Of a stretch of 64,000 bases of DNA, positions 27,200 through 36,169 are shown one piece after another; within the stretch, counting starts at the first letter, position 1; every line of letters starts with the position of its first letter. Source of the DNA: Sulfurimonas autotrophica DSM 16294 (GTDB taxonomy: Bacteria; Campylobacterota; Campylobacteria; Campylobacterales; Sulfurimonadaceae); the NCBI RefSeq assembly GCF_000147355.1, contig NC_014506.1:620001-684000 (forward strand), given 5' to 3'. A program made the translations under genes and the position numbers. The notes under the pieces are model-generated. The model had not been told where the DNA came from, did no database searches, and saw only the letters and a list, made by a program, of their open reading frames with translations.

Positions 27200-28528
27200 A
27201 TGAAGAAATGGTTATTGGCACTATTATTTGCCATACCGGCATTTGCTGAAGAAGTGGTAGAGGTTGTTGCAGAGGCTGCACCGACATTAGATACAGGAGA
27301 TACAGCATGGATGATGATATCTACTGCATTAGTATTACTTATGACACCTGCAGGTCTTGCACTTTTTTACGCAGGTATGACAAGAAGTAAAAATGTACTC
27401 AATACATACGCTATGGTATTTGGGGCATTTGTAGTTGCATTTGTTGTTTGGATTGCTGCTGGTTATTCAATAGCATTCGGTACAGCGGAATCTGCTGCTG
27501 TGCAAAATGTTATGGGTGGATTTTCAAATGTGTTTTTAAATGGAATCAGCTGGCATGATCTAAGCGGGACATACCCTACTTATGTATTTGTTGCTTTTCA
27601 AGGTACATTTGCTGCTATTACTGTAGCTATTGCTGCGGGTTCAGTTATTGAGCGTATCAAATTCTCAACTTGGTTGGTATTTGTAGCTATCTGGGGACTG
27701 GTAGTTTATGCTCCTGTTGCTCACATGGTATGGGGTGGAGACGGTGCATTTCTTTTTGATTTAGGTGCTCTAGACTTTGCCGGTGGTACTGTTGTACATA
27801 TGAATGGTGGTTTAGCAGGTCTTGTTCTTGCTATATTAGTCGGTAAACGTGCCGGATATCCTAAGTCTGCTATGAAACCTGCTACTGTGCTTTTAACTGC
27901 TCTTGGTGCGGCTCTTTTATGGTTCGGTTGGTATGGATTCAATGCAGGGAGTGCATTCGGTGCAAATGCAATTGCCGGTGTAGCAATGCTTACTACTACA
28001 ATTGCAACAGCAGCAGCTGCTATTACTTGGATGCTTGCTGAATGGGCTGTGTATAAAAAACCTACTCTTTTAGGAATTGCTACAGGTGCTGTTGCAGGTC
28101 TTGTTGCTATTACTCCTGCTGCAGGTTTTGTTAGTGTTGGCGGAGCATTCATTGTTGGTATCGTTGGTACACTATTCGCATTCTGGGGTGTTACAGTACT
28201 TAAAAAGAAACTTGGTTATGATGATTCTCTTGATGCATTTGGTGTTCACTTCTTAGCAGGTCTGTTTGGTGCACTTGCAACTGGTCTTTTAGCGTTAAAA
28301 GACAATGATTTACTATGGGACGGACCGTTGAAAGAATCAGGTGACAGAATGGGACAGTTTATCGTTCAAATAGAATCTGTTGTAATCGTTGGTCTGTTTA
28401 CTCTTGTAGGTACTGTTATTGTTTACTACATTGCAACTGCATTAACGGGTGGTTCACGTGTAAGTGAAGATGAAGAAGTAATGGGTCTTGATGAATCTAT
28501 TCAAGGTGAAAGATACATGAACAACTAA
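27200..28528 (+). CDS. amt: ammonium transporter Amt, paralogue 1
   Basis: Ammonium channel of 442 residues with a signal-like first helix (MKKWLLALLFAIPAFA) followed by 11 helices. It has the pore motifs LMTPAGLALFYAGM, FDFAGGTVVHMNGGLAGLV-type sequence (with the first pore His) and GVHFLAGLFGALATG (second pore His). FGWYGFNAGSA is the family signature. Just downstream is glnK, the usual partner that plugs the channel when nitrogen is plentiful. AAAGGA precedes the ATG. Confidence 0.97.
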   Translation: MKKWLLALLFAIPAFAEEVVEVVAEAAPTLDTGDTAWMMISTALVLLMTPAGLALFYAGMTRSKNVLNTYAMVFGAFVVAFVVWIAAGYSIAFGTAESAAVQNVMGGFSNVFLNGISWHDLSGTYPTYVFVAFQGTFAAITVAIAAGSVIERIKFSTWLVFVAIWGLVVYAPVAHMVWGGDGAFLFDLGALDFAGGTVVHMNGGLAGLVLAILVGKRAGYPKSAMKPATVLLTALGAALLWFGWYGFNAGSAFGANAIAGVAMLTTTIATAAAAITWMLAEWAVYKKPTLLGIATGAVAGLVAITPAAGFVSVGGAFIVGIVGTLFAFWGVTVLKKKLGYDDSLDAFGVHFLAGLFGALATGLLALKDNDLLWDGPLKESGDRMGQFIVQIESVVIVGLFTLVGTVIVYYIATALTGGSRVSEDEEVMGLDESIQGERYMNN

Positions 28529-28565
28529 TCTCTTTTTGAGATTAGTGTCTTGATTTTGTAATCAA
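28525..28565 (+). promoter_or_regulatory. two hairpins in the amt-glnK gap
   Basis: CTAATCTC/GAGATTAG (28525-28545, five-T loop, covering the amt stop) is followed by TTGATT/AATCAA (28550-28565). The second is a 16-bp palindrome resembling, but not matching, an FNR box (N6 instead of N4). Either could set the amt:glnK ratio. Confidence 0.4.
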
Positions 28566-28581
28566 AAATGGTTACAATTGA

Positions 28582-28950
<369 letters not shown>

Positions 28951-28959
28951 TTATATAAC

Positions 28960-29039
28960 GCCAAAGGAATTCATCCCTTTGGCTTCGCTAGCCGCTCAGA
29001 CACTTAAGCTAACTCCTTGACAAGGAGTAGAAAATCTAC
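28960..29039 (+). other. run of hairpins between glnK and the second amt
   Basis: GCCAAAGG/CCTTTGGC (28960-28983), then GGCT/AGCC (overlapping it), then CTCCTT-GAC-AAGGAG (29013-29027), then GTAGA-AAA-TCTAC (29027-29039). The first could terminate glnK mRNA, although no T-run follows. The dense structure suggests an RNA element or processed 3' end. Confidence 0.45.
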
Positions 29040-29135
29040 ATATTTACTTCTTTAATACCTAAAAACAACTATTTAATTTTTAAAATATCTAATTTTTGAT
29101 ACACTCAATACTTAATTTACTTTAAGGATTTATTT

Positions 29136-30311
29136 ATGTCAGAAGCTGATATTAAATATATAATAGACACATTTTTTACACTTTTTGCGATGGTGCTCAT
29201 CATTTTTATGGTTCCAGGTTTTGCTATGTTGGAGGCTGGTCTTGTTCGAACTAAAAATGTTTCATCTGTTTTAACTGTCAATACTATGATTTATGCTGTT
29301 GCTTCAATGGCATTTTTACTCATCGGTTACACTATAGCATTTGGTTCTTGGGAAAATTCATCTATGAGTATCTGGGCTGCATTTTTGTTTCAAATGGCTT
29401 TTGTCGGTAAAACTATAAATATTATGAGTGGAGGAGTAAGCGAAAGAGTGAAAATTCTTCCATTGATGCTTTTTACTGTTGTTATGGGTGCAGTGATTTA
29501 TCCATTAATAGTAAATGTAAGCTGGGGAGCAGATTTACTTGCAGGGACAATGTTTGACATAAATATGTATGATTTAGCAGGTTCTACGGTGATTCACTCA
29601 ACCGGCGGTTGGGCATTACTTGCTGCTATTTTGATTATGGGTCCTCGTAAAGGTAGATATAAAGATGGAAAAATAAAAGTTATTCCTGCTTCAAACGTCC
29701 CTCTTGTTGTGCTTGGTGCATTGCTTTTATGGATAGGATGGTTTGGCTTTAACGGTGGGAGTGTTGGTTCTATATCTTCTGTTGAAAATGCCAATGCTGT
29801 CGCAAAAACAATTATGAATACAAATACGGCAGGACTAGCCGGTGCGATAATTGCCGCTATTATTATGTATGCACGATATAAGCTTTTGGATATTACTATG
29901 ATTCTTAACGGTGCACTCGGAGGACTTGTAGCAATTACTGCAGGGCCGGACCTTTATGATATGTATACGCCGATACTTATCGGTGCAATCGGTGGAACAC
30001 TTGTAGTTTTTGCTGTACCTATGTTTGATAAATTAAAACTTGATGACCCGGTTGGAGCGCTTTCTGTGCATCTTGTTAACGGTATTTGGGGAACATTAGC
30101 GGTAGGTATTTTTGTTGATAAAGTATCATTACTTGCACAGCTTAAAGGTATAGTGGTTATCGGTATTTTTGCATTTATCAGCTCTTTTATCGTGATTTAT
30201 GTCATAAATAAAATTATTGCATTTAGAGCAGAAGATGATGTACAAGTCGAAGGACTTGATGTCAATGAAGTAGGAGTTGAAGCATACCCAGAATTCAAAC
30301 GGGCTATTTAA
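29136..30311 (+). CDS. ammonium transporter Amt, paralogue 2
   Basis: A second ammonium channel of 391 residues, clearly diverged from the first and lacking a signal-like leader. It has VPGFAMLEAGLVRTKNV, the first pore His in STVIHSTGGWALLAAI, the signature WIGWFGFNGGSVG, and the second pore His in GALSVHLVNGIWGTLAVG. The C-terminal tail is acidic, ending with EVGVEAYPEF. AAGGA precedes the ATG. The TonB-like gene begins six bases after its stop. Confidence 0.95.
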   Translation: MSEADIKYIIDTFFTLFAMVLIIFMVPGFAMLEAGLVRTKNVSSVLTVNTMIYAVASMAFLLIGYTIAFGSWENSSMSIWAAFLFQMAFVGKTINIMSGGVSERVKILPLMLFTVVMGAVIYPLIVNVSWGADLLAGTMFDINMYDLAGSTVIHSTGGWALLAAILIMGPRKGRYKDGKIKVIPASNVPLVVLGALLLWIGWFGFNGGSVGSISSVENANAVAKTIMNTNTAGLAGAIIAAIIMYARYKLLDITMILNGALGGLVAITAGPDLYDMYTPILIGAIGGTLVVFAVPMFDKLKLDDPVGALSVHLVNGIWGTLAVGIFVDKVSLLAQLKGIVVIGIFAFISSFIVIYVINKIIAFRAEDDVQVEGLDVNEVGVEAYPEFKRAI

Positions 30312-30317
30312 TGATTT

Positions 30318-31046
30318 ATGCATAATCACTCAAAATCTCTTTTACTTTCTTTATCCATTCATGTTCTAATTTTGCTGAGCCTGTTTGGAATCTATAAGTA
30401 TGCTTTTTCATCTGTTAAACCTATAGAAAAAGAGAAGAGAATTTGTGTGAACTTGACGCGTATAAAGCAAAAAGCAGTAGTTGCGCAAAAACAAAAAGTA
30501 CAGAAATCAAAACCTCTTCACAAAAAAATAGTCAAAAAACCTGTTATACACAAAAAAGCTCCTGCAAAAAAGCCTAAGAGAGTAAAGAAAAAAGTTCCTC
30601 TTAAAAAAGAGATTAAAAAAGAAGAGCCCAAAGTTATAGAAAAACCAATTGAACCGATAAAATCTGTCGAACCTGCAGAACAACCACCACAAATAGAAAA
30701 AAAAACTGAAGTTGTTGCAAATAAAATTGTTGCAAACGAAATTCCTCAAAAGAAGATGAGTGATGAAGAACAGTATTTAGAAAATAATTTGGCAAAAATT
30801 TCCCAATTGATAAAAGAAAATTTATATTATCCGAGAATGGCACGTAAACGTGGCATACAAGGCTCTGTCACAGTCCGTTTTATGTTACTCAAAGACGCTA
30901 CCGTGACACAAATAACTACGATATCTTCCAACAGTGGAATTTTAACACGTGCTGCAATTAAAACAATCGCCGAACTTTCAGGAAAATTTCCAAAGCCAAA
31001 AACAGATCTAATGTTAACTGTACCTATACAATATTCTTTGCACTGA
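30318..31046 (+). CDS. TonB-family energy transducer
   Basis: A 242-residue TonB-like protein. It has an N-terminal transmembrane helix (about 9-28, SLSIHVLILLSLFGIYKYAF) with the SxxxH motif of TonB, a long Lys/Pro-rich periplasmic spacer (about 45-130), and a C-terminal TonB domain with YYPRMARKRGIQGSVTVRFM. It would carry energy from ExbBD to outer-membrane receptors. ExbBD genes lie 18 kb away, and no receptor is in the window. Its place right after the second amt suggests shared transcription rather than shared function. Confidence 0.92.
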   Translation: MHNHSKSLLLSLSIHVLILLSLFGIYKYAFSSVKPIEKEKRICVNLTRIKQKAVVAQKQKVQKSKPLHKKIVKKPVIHKKAPAKKPKRVKKKVPLKKEIKKEEPKVIEKPIEPIKSVEPAEQPPQIEKKTEVVANKIVANEIPQKKMSDEEQYLENNLAKISQLIKENLYYPRMARKRGIQGSVTVRFMLLKDATVTQITTISSNSGILTRAAIKTIAELSGKFPKPKTDLMLTVPIQYSLH

Positions 31047-31061
31047 TTCATTGCTGATGTC

Positions 31062-32657
31062 TTATTTTCCTGCGCTTAGTATTGCCTGTTCAAGGTGGTA
31101 AGCAATACGGGCAATATGTGCAGATGAACGTTGTAGCCATCGAATTGCTTCTAGCTGATAAGTTCCCTCATCTATATTAACAGTTCCATCTGCCATTAAG
31201 GATGTTATGTTTTGTCTTTTTTGTTTCACAGTTTTTACTACGTTTGTATCATTGTTTTGTGCAAAATTTGACATTTGTTCAAGAGATTCTTTTTCTAAGA
31301 GCTGAAGTATTGTTTGAATGAGTTGAATAAATTGATTTTTTTCTTTTGTCAGTAAACTTGATGACTTAAGCAACAAAATTCTATGTTCATCTTCACTGCA
31401 TCTGTCAAAAAGTCGCTGAAGATGATCAATAACGTGAATGAGATTGATTAATCGTTGCCAATTTGCATCTTGCGTATTTTTTAAATTAATCATATCTAAA
31501 AAATCTTGTGTCTCGTCTAAGAGTTTATCAAACGCATGTATATTAATTTTGTTTGCATTTTTCTTCTCTCCAAGTAAATACAGTATATGTTGTAGTAATG
31601 TTTTAAACTCATTTTCAAGAGATTTTTGAACAACACTTAAAGCCAAAGGTATATTTTCAAGCAATGCAGGATCAAAATTTTGTATATATTTTTGTTTTGG
31701 AGTGGGTATAATTTTTTGCATAAGATGTGCGAATGATTTTGTAAAGGGAATAATTACAATAACACCTAAAAGATTGAAAAATGTGTGAAATAAAACTAAG
31801 ACTATTTCAGCTTGCTGCATTAAAAAAGCGGGTGCAAGTGACTGAAACAGCATTGTATATGGTGCAATCAAAAACAACGCTGCAGTGCCGGTAAATATAT
31901 TATACACAACATGTGAGAAGCCAGTTCTTTTTACTTCTGTAGAACCTCCAATAGTTGCAATGGCGGCTGTAAAGCTTGTTCCAACATCCATGCCGACAAC
32001 CAAAGCTGCCCCTTGTTCAAAACTTATAGCACCGCCGTAAATCATAGTAAGTGTTGCAGCAACACCTGCGCTTGATGATTGCGTGATAATTGTAACAAGA
32101 ATTCCGAGTAAAAACAGTTCAAAGCGGCCGACAAAAGAATCCCCTGGAAAGTTTTGCACAGAAATAATATCTTTAAAGACAGACATACTGTCTTGCATAA
32201 AACTAATACCTACAAAAATTAAACCAAAGCCGGCAACTGCAAAACCGATGTCTGCTATTTTTCCCTTTGAAAAAAGTTTTAAGCTTGAACCCAAGAGTAT
32301 AAAAGGTAAAACTATAGTGCCGAGTTTGAGTTTAAATCCAAGCAGGGCTACCATCCAACCCGTAATTGTAGTCCCGACATTTGCACCAAATATGATGCCG
32401 AGTGCTTCAGGGAAGGCTAACAACCCAGCGGCTACAAACCCCACAGCAGCAACTGTTGTAGCACTCGAAGATTGCAAAATGGCAGTACTGATTGCCCCTG
32501 TCATGACTCCGCTAGTCGGTGTCTTTGTAAAGCGCACTAAAGCATTTCTAATAGTATCTCCGGCAAGGGCATGTAACCCTTGTGTCATGATAATCATACC
32601 TAGTATAAAGATACCAATGCCCCCAACTGCCTGGGAAAGAGTGATCCATGAATTCAT
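31062..32657 (-). CDS. Na/Pi-cotransporter family protein, paralogue 2
   Basis: A 531-residue homologue of the protein at 17151. It carries the paired signatures LQSSSATTVAAVGFVAAGL and TQSSSAGVAATLTMIYGG, with GANVGTTITGWMVALLG. About 310 residues of membrane domain are followed by a helical PhoU-like region. It is convergent with the TonB-like gene. Nothing nearby points to its solute; phosphate is assumed from the family. Confidence 0.92.
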   Translation of the reverse strand: MNSWITLSQAVGGIGIFILGMIIMTQGLHALAGDTIRNALVRFTKTPTSGVMTGAISTAILQSSSATTVAAVGFVAAGLLAFPEALGIIFGANVGTTITGWMVALLGFKLKLGTIVLPFILLGSSLKLFSKGKIADIGFAVAGFGLIFVGISFMQDSMSVFKDIISVQNFPGDSFVGRFELFLLGILVTIITQSSSAGVAATLTMIYGGAISFEQGAALVVGMDVGTSFTAAIATIGGSTEVKRTGFSHVVYNIFTGTAALFLIAPYTMLFQSLAPAFLMQQAEIVLVLFHTFFNLLGVIVIIPFTKSFAHLMQKIIPTPKQKYIQNFDPALLENIPLALSVVQKSLENEFKTLLQHILYLLGEKKNANKINIHAFDKLLDETQDFLDMINLKNTQDANWQRLINLIHVIDHLQRLFDRCSEDEHRILLLKSSSLLTKEKNQFIQLIQTILQLLEKESLEQMSNFAQNNDTNVVKTVKQKRQNITSLMADGTVNIDEGTYQLEAIRWLQRSSAHIARIAYHLEQAILSAGK

Positions 32658-32837
32658 AATAATTGAACTACCTTATGAAAGATAATGCTATTATGGCATA
32701 AGTTTCTAATGATTATTTTTAATCTGAGTTAACTTGGCAAGCTTGAGGAGAAATACATTAATGACGGTAAAATTATTTCATAATCTTATTTTAAATATAA
32801 TATTATACAATTTATAAATATTAATAAAGGTTGGGTA

Positions 32838-33206
32838 ATGCATTTTTTAGATGAAGATATTTATGAGGCTGTGAAAAATTATCTTCCAAAAGTGAGTGAA
32901 TATGTGAATTCTCATGGTGGAGATATCAAACTTCTTGGAGCAAAAGAGGGCACTGTTTACATAGAACTAACTGGTGCATGTGGTGGCTGTTCTATGAGTC
33001 TGATGACGACAAAAATAGTTGTACAAAAAAAATTACGAGAGCTCATACACCCTGAACTTGTAGTTACAAACGTCGATGGAACTCCTGAAAATAAGATGCC
33101 CGAAGATGCTTATATCGGTACTAAAAAAGATGATGAAGATCATGCGAGTATGGAAGAAGAAAAACATGGAATGCTCGATAATATTAAAAATATGATAGGA
33201 CTTTAA
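32838..33206 (+). CDS. Nfu-type iron-sulfur carrier (NifU C-terminal domain)
   Basis: A 122-residue protein whose first 75 residues are the NifU C-terminal domain: VNSHGGDIKLLGAKEGTVYI and TGACGGCSMS, with the CxxC ligands at C48 and C51 that hold a [4Fe-4S] cluster across a dimer. The acidic tail is not part of the domain. It is the usual solitary form that delivers clusters to apoproteins. A flavin reductase remnant follows within two bases. Confidence 0.92.
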   Translation: MHFLDEDIYEAVKNYLPKVSEYVNSHGGDIKLLGAKEGTVYIELTGACGGCSMSLMTTKIVVQKKLRELIHPELVVTNVDGTPENKMPEDAYIGTKKDDEDHASMEEEKHGMLDNIKNMIGL

Positions 33207-33207
33207 G

Positions 33208-33509
33208 ATGCTTATAGATTATGCAGACAAAGAACTTATGCAGTGTTACCAGCTTATGGCGCAGACAATTATTCCTAGACCGATTGCCTGGTAACATCGC
33301 ACCTTTTAACTATTTTATGGGGTTTAGTTCTGAACCTGCTACCATGATAGTGAGTATAGGGCATAAAAGTGACGGAAGCGAAAAAGACACCCTTAGAAAC
33401 ATTAAAGAGAGTGGTAAATGTACTATATGTATGGTCGATGAAGCGCATCTCAATAGGAAAAAGTTATGCACTTCTTGGTAAAAAAATTACTCCGCCAATA
33501 AGTAAATAA
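33208..33509 (+). pseudogene. decayed flavin reductase-like gene
   Basis: Remains of a flavin reductase/flavoredoxin-family gene. The start (ATG 33208) encodes MLIDYADKELMQCYQLMAQT and IIPRPIAW, then hits TAA at once. In another frame the family continues as NIAPFNYFMGFSSEPAT, MIVSIGHKSDGSEKDTLRNI and CMVDEAHL. A third frame ends the gene with YALLGKKITPPISK and a stop at 33509. The gaps fit a deletion of about 29 bases after PIAW and a larger internal one of a few hundred bases (estimated from family length). The next gene begins directly after the stop, so it once shared an operon with it. Confidence 0.85.
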
Positions 33510-34154
33510 ATGCTAATGCATGATTATGTACTTTATTTACTTATTACTCTTATTCTCTCTGGCATATTTTCGATGGGTGGAGCGGAAGCTGGTTTAGCCC
33601 TTATCCCTATATTTAACTTTTTAGGGCTTGGATTTACAGTAGCAAAAGCAGTCGGTCTTTTTACCGGAGCATCTACTACTATTACGTCTAGTGTTATGAA
33701 TATCAAAAGAAAGGCAGTTGATTTTAAATTTGTTTTTCCTATTGCTTTAATGATGGTTATTTGTGCACCGCTTGGTGCTTACAGCAGTAGTTTTATAGAT
33801 GAAAATCTTGTAAAATTTATCTATATGCTTTTACTCTTTTATTCAGCTGCTATGATGATGTTTAGCGAGAAAAAAAGACTTTTTCATGCAGAATCGAAAT
33901 TTACTCTTTTTACAGTAAGGGCAGCTGTAGGTTGTATTGTGCCTTTTTCGGCACTTGGCTCCTTCTTTACTTATGCGACGTATGTCCCACTTGATTGGGT
34001 ATTACTCAGTGTTGTTGCATTTTCAGCGATTGTTGGTGGATACATCGGGGACTATTTTATGCACTTTAAATTAAAACAAAGCCATATAAAAAAACTTATG
34101 GCTGGGCTTTTATATCTTTTAGCGCTTAAGCTACTGTGGCACTTTATCATTTAA
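33510..34154 (+). CDS. TSUP (TauE/SafE) family transporter
   Basis: A 214-residue membrane protein of the TSUP family, whose members export sulfite, sulfonates or other anions. It has the repeated signature GIFSMGGAEAGLALIPIF (first half) and the weaker second copy IVPFSALGSFFTYATYVPLD. About seven helices; somewhat short for the family. Its ATG (33510) is fused to the stop of the decayed reductase gene. Substrate unknown; sulfite would fit a sulfur-oxidising host but is speculation. Confidence 0.85.
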   Translation: MLMHDYVLYLLITLILSGIFSMGGAEAGLALIPIFNFLGLGFTVAKAVGLFTGASTTITSSVMNIKRKAVDFKFVFPIALMMVICAPLGAYSSSFIDENLVKFIYMLLLFYSAAMMMFSEKKRLFHAESKFTLFTVRAAVGCIVPFSALGSFFTYATYVPLDWVLLSVVAFSAIVGGYIGDYFMHFKLKQSHIKKLMAGLLYLLALKLLWHFII

Positions 34155-34163
34155 AGGACGTTT

Positions 34164-34691
34164 ATGAAAATCAATACCTCTTTATCCGTTGTTATCCGCA
34201 TTACTTTGTGGCTTATTATACTGCTGGGCGGTGCAATGTATGCTTACTCATTTGATAAAAATAACCTGCTCTTTCACTCTCCTCTTTTTCATATCTTATC
34301 TGCCCCCATTGGTCTTTTTATTTTACGTCTTGCATTCCGCGCTGCTGCAAATGGAGGTAAAGAGCTTGCAAAAGGCAGAGGTAAAGATATGCCGCGTTTA
34401 GAAACGAACAGACTTATCACAACAGGCATTTACAAATGTATGCGTCACCCTATGCTTTTTGGTCTGACTCTATTACCTATTGGCTGGGCTTTACTTTTAG
34501 GAATGCCTACTTTTATTACTATTATTGCTCCTTTGGAAATGCTCTTTATCATTTTTATGGTGATAATTTTTGAAGAGATGGAAGTGAAGAAAAAATTTGC
34601 TAATGAGTATAAAGACTATGCAAAGAAAGTTCCTATGGTCTCTTTTAAACGTAGTTGTTTAAGAAAAGTCTTTAGAAAATATAAAAGATAA
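34164..34691 (+). CDS. isoprenylcysteine methyltransferase-like membrane protein
   Basis: A 175-residue protein with about four helices and the PEMT/ICMT-type core: LITTGIYKCMRHPMLFGLTL, then a hydrophobic pair, then FEEMEVKKKFANEYKDYAKK. This motif marks integral membrane methyltransferases and NnrU-like proteins; the methyl acceptor is unknown. It follows the TSUP gene by nine bases with GGACG upstream. The end overlaps a possible remnant on the other strand. Confidence 0.75.
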   Translation: MKINTSLSVVIRITLWLIILLGGAMYAYSFDKNNLLFHSPLFHILSAPIGLFILRLAFRAAANGGKELAKGRGKDMPRLETNRLITTGIYKCMRHPMLFGLTLLPIGWALLLGMPTFITIIAPLEMLFIIFMVIIFEEMEVKKKFANEYKDYAKKVPMVSFKRSCLRKVFRKYKR

Positions 34692-34787
34692 ACGCCAATT
34701 CTAAATCTTGAAGTCCATCAATATATTCTTCTTTAAAAATAATGTTAGCGCAAACTTCTTTTGCTCGGCAAAATAATAATGTAAGTA
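34672..34787 (-). pseudogene. possible remnant of a TrmO-like gene
   Basis: A short open stretch encodes CRAKEVCANIIFKEEYIDGL and then QDLELAFIFYIF before a stop at 34672. The pattern resembles the GL-DLE-type segment near the start of TrmO/YaeB tRNA methyltransferases. No start, no SAM-binding part and no continuation can be seen. Low confidence. Confidence 0.25.
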
Positions 34788-34848
34788 GTTAATAACTGTA
34801 ATTAAAATATAGTCTAATGTTTTTTTATGATGATGATTTTATGAAAGT

Positions 34849-34923
34849 TGGTGACCCCGAGGAGAATTGAACTCCTGTAACATGGATGAAAACCATGGAT
34901 CCTAACCGCTAGACGACGGGGCC
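34849..34923 (-). tRNA. tRNA-Glu (TTC)
   Basis: A 75-base cloverleaf. The acceptor GGCCCCG pairs with CGGGGTC, the anticodon loop is TTTTCAT with anticodon TTC, and ACCA is encoded. Confidence 0.95.
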
Positions 34924-34937
34924 AACAAATGTATATA

Positions 34938-35013
34938 TGGTGTCCTGTGATGGATTCGAACCATCGGCCACATCATTAAAAGTGACGTGCTCTACCAGCT
35001 GAGCTAACAAGAC
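34938..35013 (-). tRNA. tRNA-Lys (TTT)
   Basis: A 76-base cloverleaf. The acceptor GTCTTGT pairs with ACAGGAC, the anticodon loop CTTTTAA has anticodon TTT, and ACCA is encoded. It lies 14 bases upstream of tRNA-Glu, so the two are co-transcribed. Confidence 0.95.
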
Positions 35014-35167
35014 GTTTGCCTCTTATTGTTAAGAGGTCGAAATTATAGACAAATAGAGATGATATGTCAAGAAAAAAGAGTGTAAATTTACAAATTTTAT
35101 TTTAAGCAATAGATTTATTTATAATTCAATGCTTTTTAACTACAATCTCTTAGCAAAGAGGATTGTT

Positions 35168-36169
35168 ATGAGGAAAAAAATATATATAATATTGGCTTTT
35201 TATGTTCTTTTGATGAGTGGATGTTCTCAAAAAGTCGGGGTTAAAGCACTTGTACCTGCCCAGGTTGACAGAATATCGCAAACGAAAATAATAGCTGTAA
35301 CTGATTTCACACATGACAGAGTTGGACTCTCTCGAAAGATTGAAGCGAAGTTATCTAATTATCAAATAGATAATAAGAAATATTTTACTATTGTGAGTCG
35401 AAATGATATTAATAAGGTCATTGAAGAACAAAAATTGCAAAACAGCGGTCTTGTTAATGATGAAAATATTGTCAAAGTTGGAGAGTTCATAGGCGCACAG
35501 GCCATAATTTCGGGAAATGTGAGCCCTGTAACAAAGCAGGACAGTTATTTTTATGAGCCTCGTGTACGTTGTGCCAATAAAAAGTGTTCGGAACTTGAAA
35601 CATATAATGTTCGTTGTATGAAACGGCTGGTAGGACTTTCAGCTGAGATTAAAATTGTTGACGTTACAAAAGGTGACATAATTTATGCAGATACCCTAAG
35701 CAGATCTACTTCATTTAAACATTGCGCGGATGATTCACGGGCGATTCCCTCTAAAACAATGGTGGCACAGAAACTCGCAGAAGATATAGCAGATGAATTT
35801 ACTTATAAATTAACTCCGCATTATAGGCGTTTTAATGTAAAACTTTTAGAGGATCCTGATTTGGATTATACGGATGAGCAGGAAAAACTGTTAGAATTTT
35901 CTTTAAAATACATTGAAAAAGGGCGTTATAGCAAGGCAGAACAATTGTTAAAGGAACTCGTTGATTCGACAAATATGAAGAGTTATGTTCCATTTTATAA
36001 TTTAGGTGTTATTAAAGAAGCCCAGGGAAAATATAAAGAGGCAAAAGAGTATTATGAATATGCAGATAATTTGATGCTAGAACCGGTGGATGAGATAAAT
36101 GAAGCAATGGTTCGTATTAATTCATTAATTGCCAACAAACAAAAAACACTTGAGCAGCTAAGCAGATGA
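35168..36169 (+). CDS. CsgG-like lipoprotein with TPR segment
   Basis: An outer-membrane-type lipoprotein with lipobox LLMSGCSQ. Residues about 35-210 follow the CsgG/curli-assembly pattern: IIAVTDFTHDRVGLSRKIEA, FTIVSRNDINKVIEEQKLQ, VGEFIGAQAIISGNV and VDVTKGDIIYADTLS. A TPR-like helical region follows (about 235-320). The frame is open from 35129, but AGAGGA six bases before the ATG at 35168 and the signal peptide starting there fix the start (333 residues). It overlaps the next lipoprotein by four bases (ATGA). No curli-type substrate is nearby. Confidence 0.85.
   Translation: MRKKIYIILAFYVLLMSGCSQKVGVKALVPAQVDRISQTKIIAVTDFTHDRVGLSRKIEAKLSNYQIDNKKYFTIVSRNDINKVIEEQKLQNSGLVNDENIVKVGEFIGAQAIISGNVSPVTKQDSYFYEPRVRCANKKCSELETYNVRCMKRLVGLSAEIKIVDVTKGDIIYADTLSRSTSFKHCADDSRAIPSKTMVAQKLAEDIADEFTYKLTPHYRRFNVKLLEDPDLDYTDEQEKLLEFSLKYIEKGRYSKAEQLLKELVDSTNMKSYVPFYNLGVIKEAQGKYKEAKEYYEYADNLMLEPVDEINEAMVRINSLIANKQKTLEQLSR

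Noticed and set aside
27215-27232. sigma-54-like TTGGCAC...TTTGC near amt
   Set aside because: The GG-to-GC spacing is 11, not 10, and the sequence is inside the amt signal-peptide codons.
27721-28152. 143-codon frame opposite amt
   Set aside because: Ala/Pro/Thr-rich shadow of the amt codons, with no domain.
28550-28565. FNR box before glnK
   Set aside because: TTGAT and ATCAA are separated by six bases instead of four; better described as a hairpin or palindrome.
32761-32817. 18-codon open frame with GAGGAG upstream, before the Nfu gene
   Set aside because: Very AT-rich, no recognisable peptide, and it lies in what looks like the promoter region; could be a leader peptide but unsupported.
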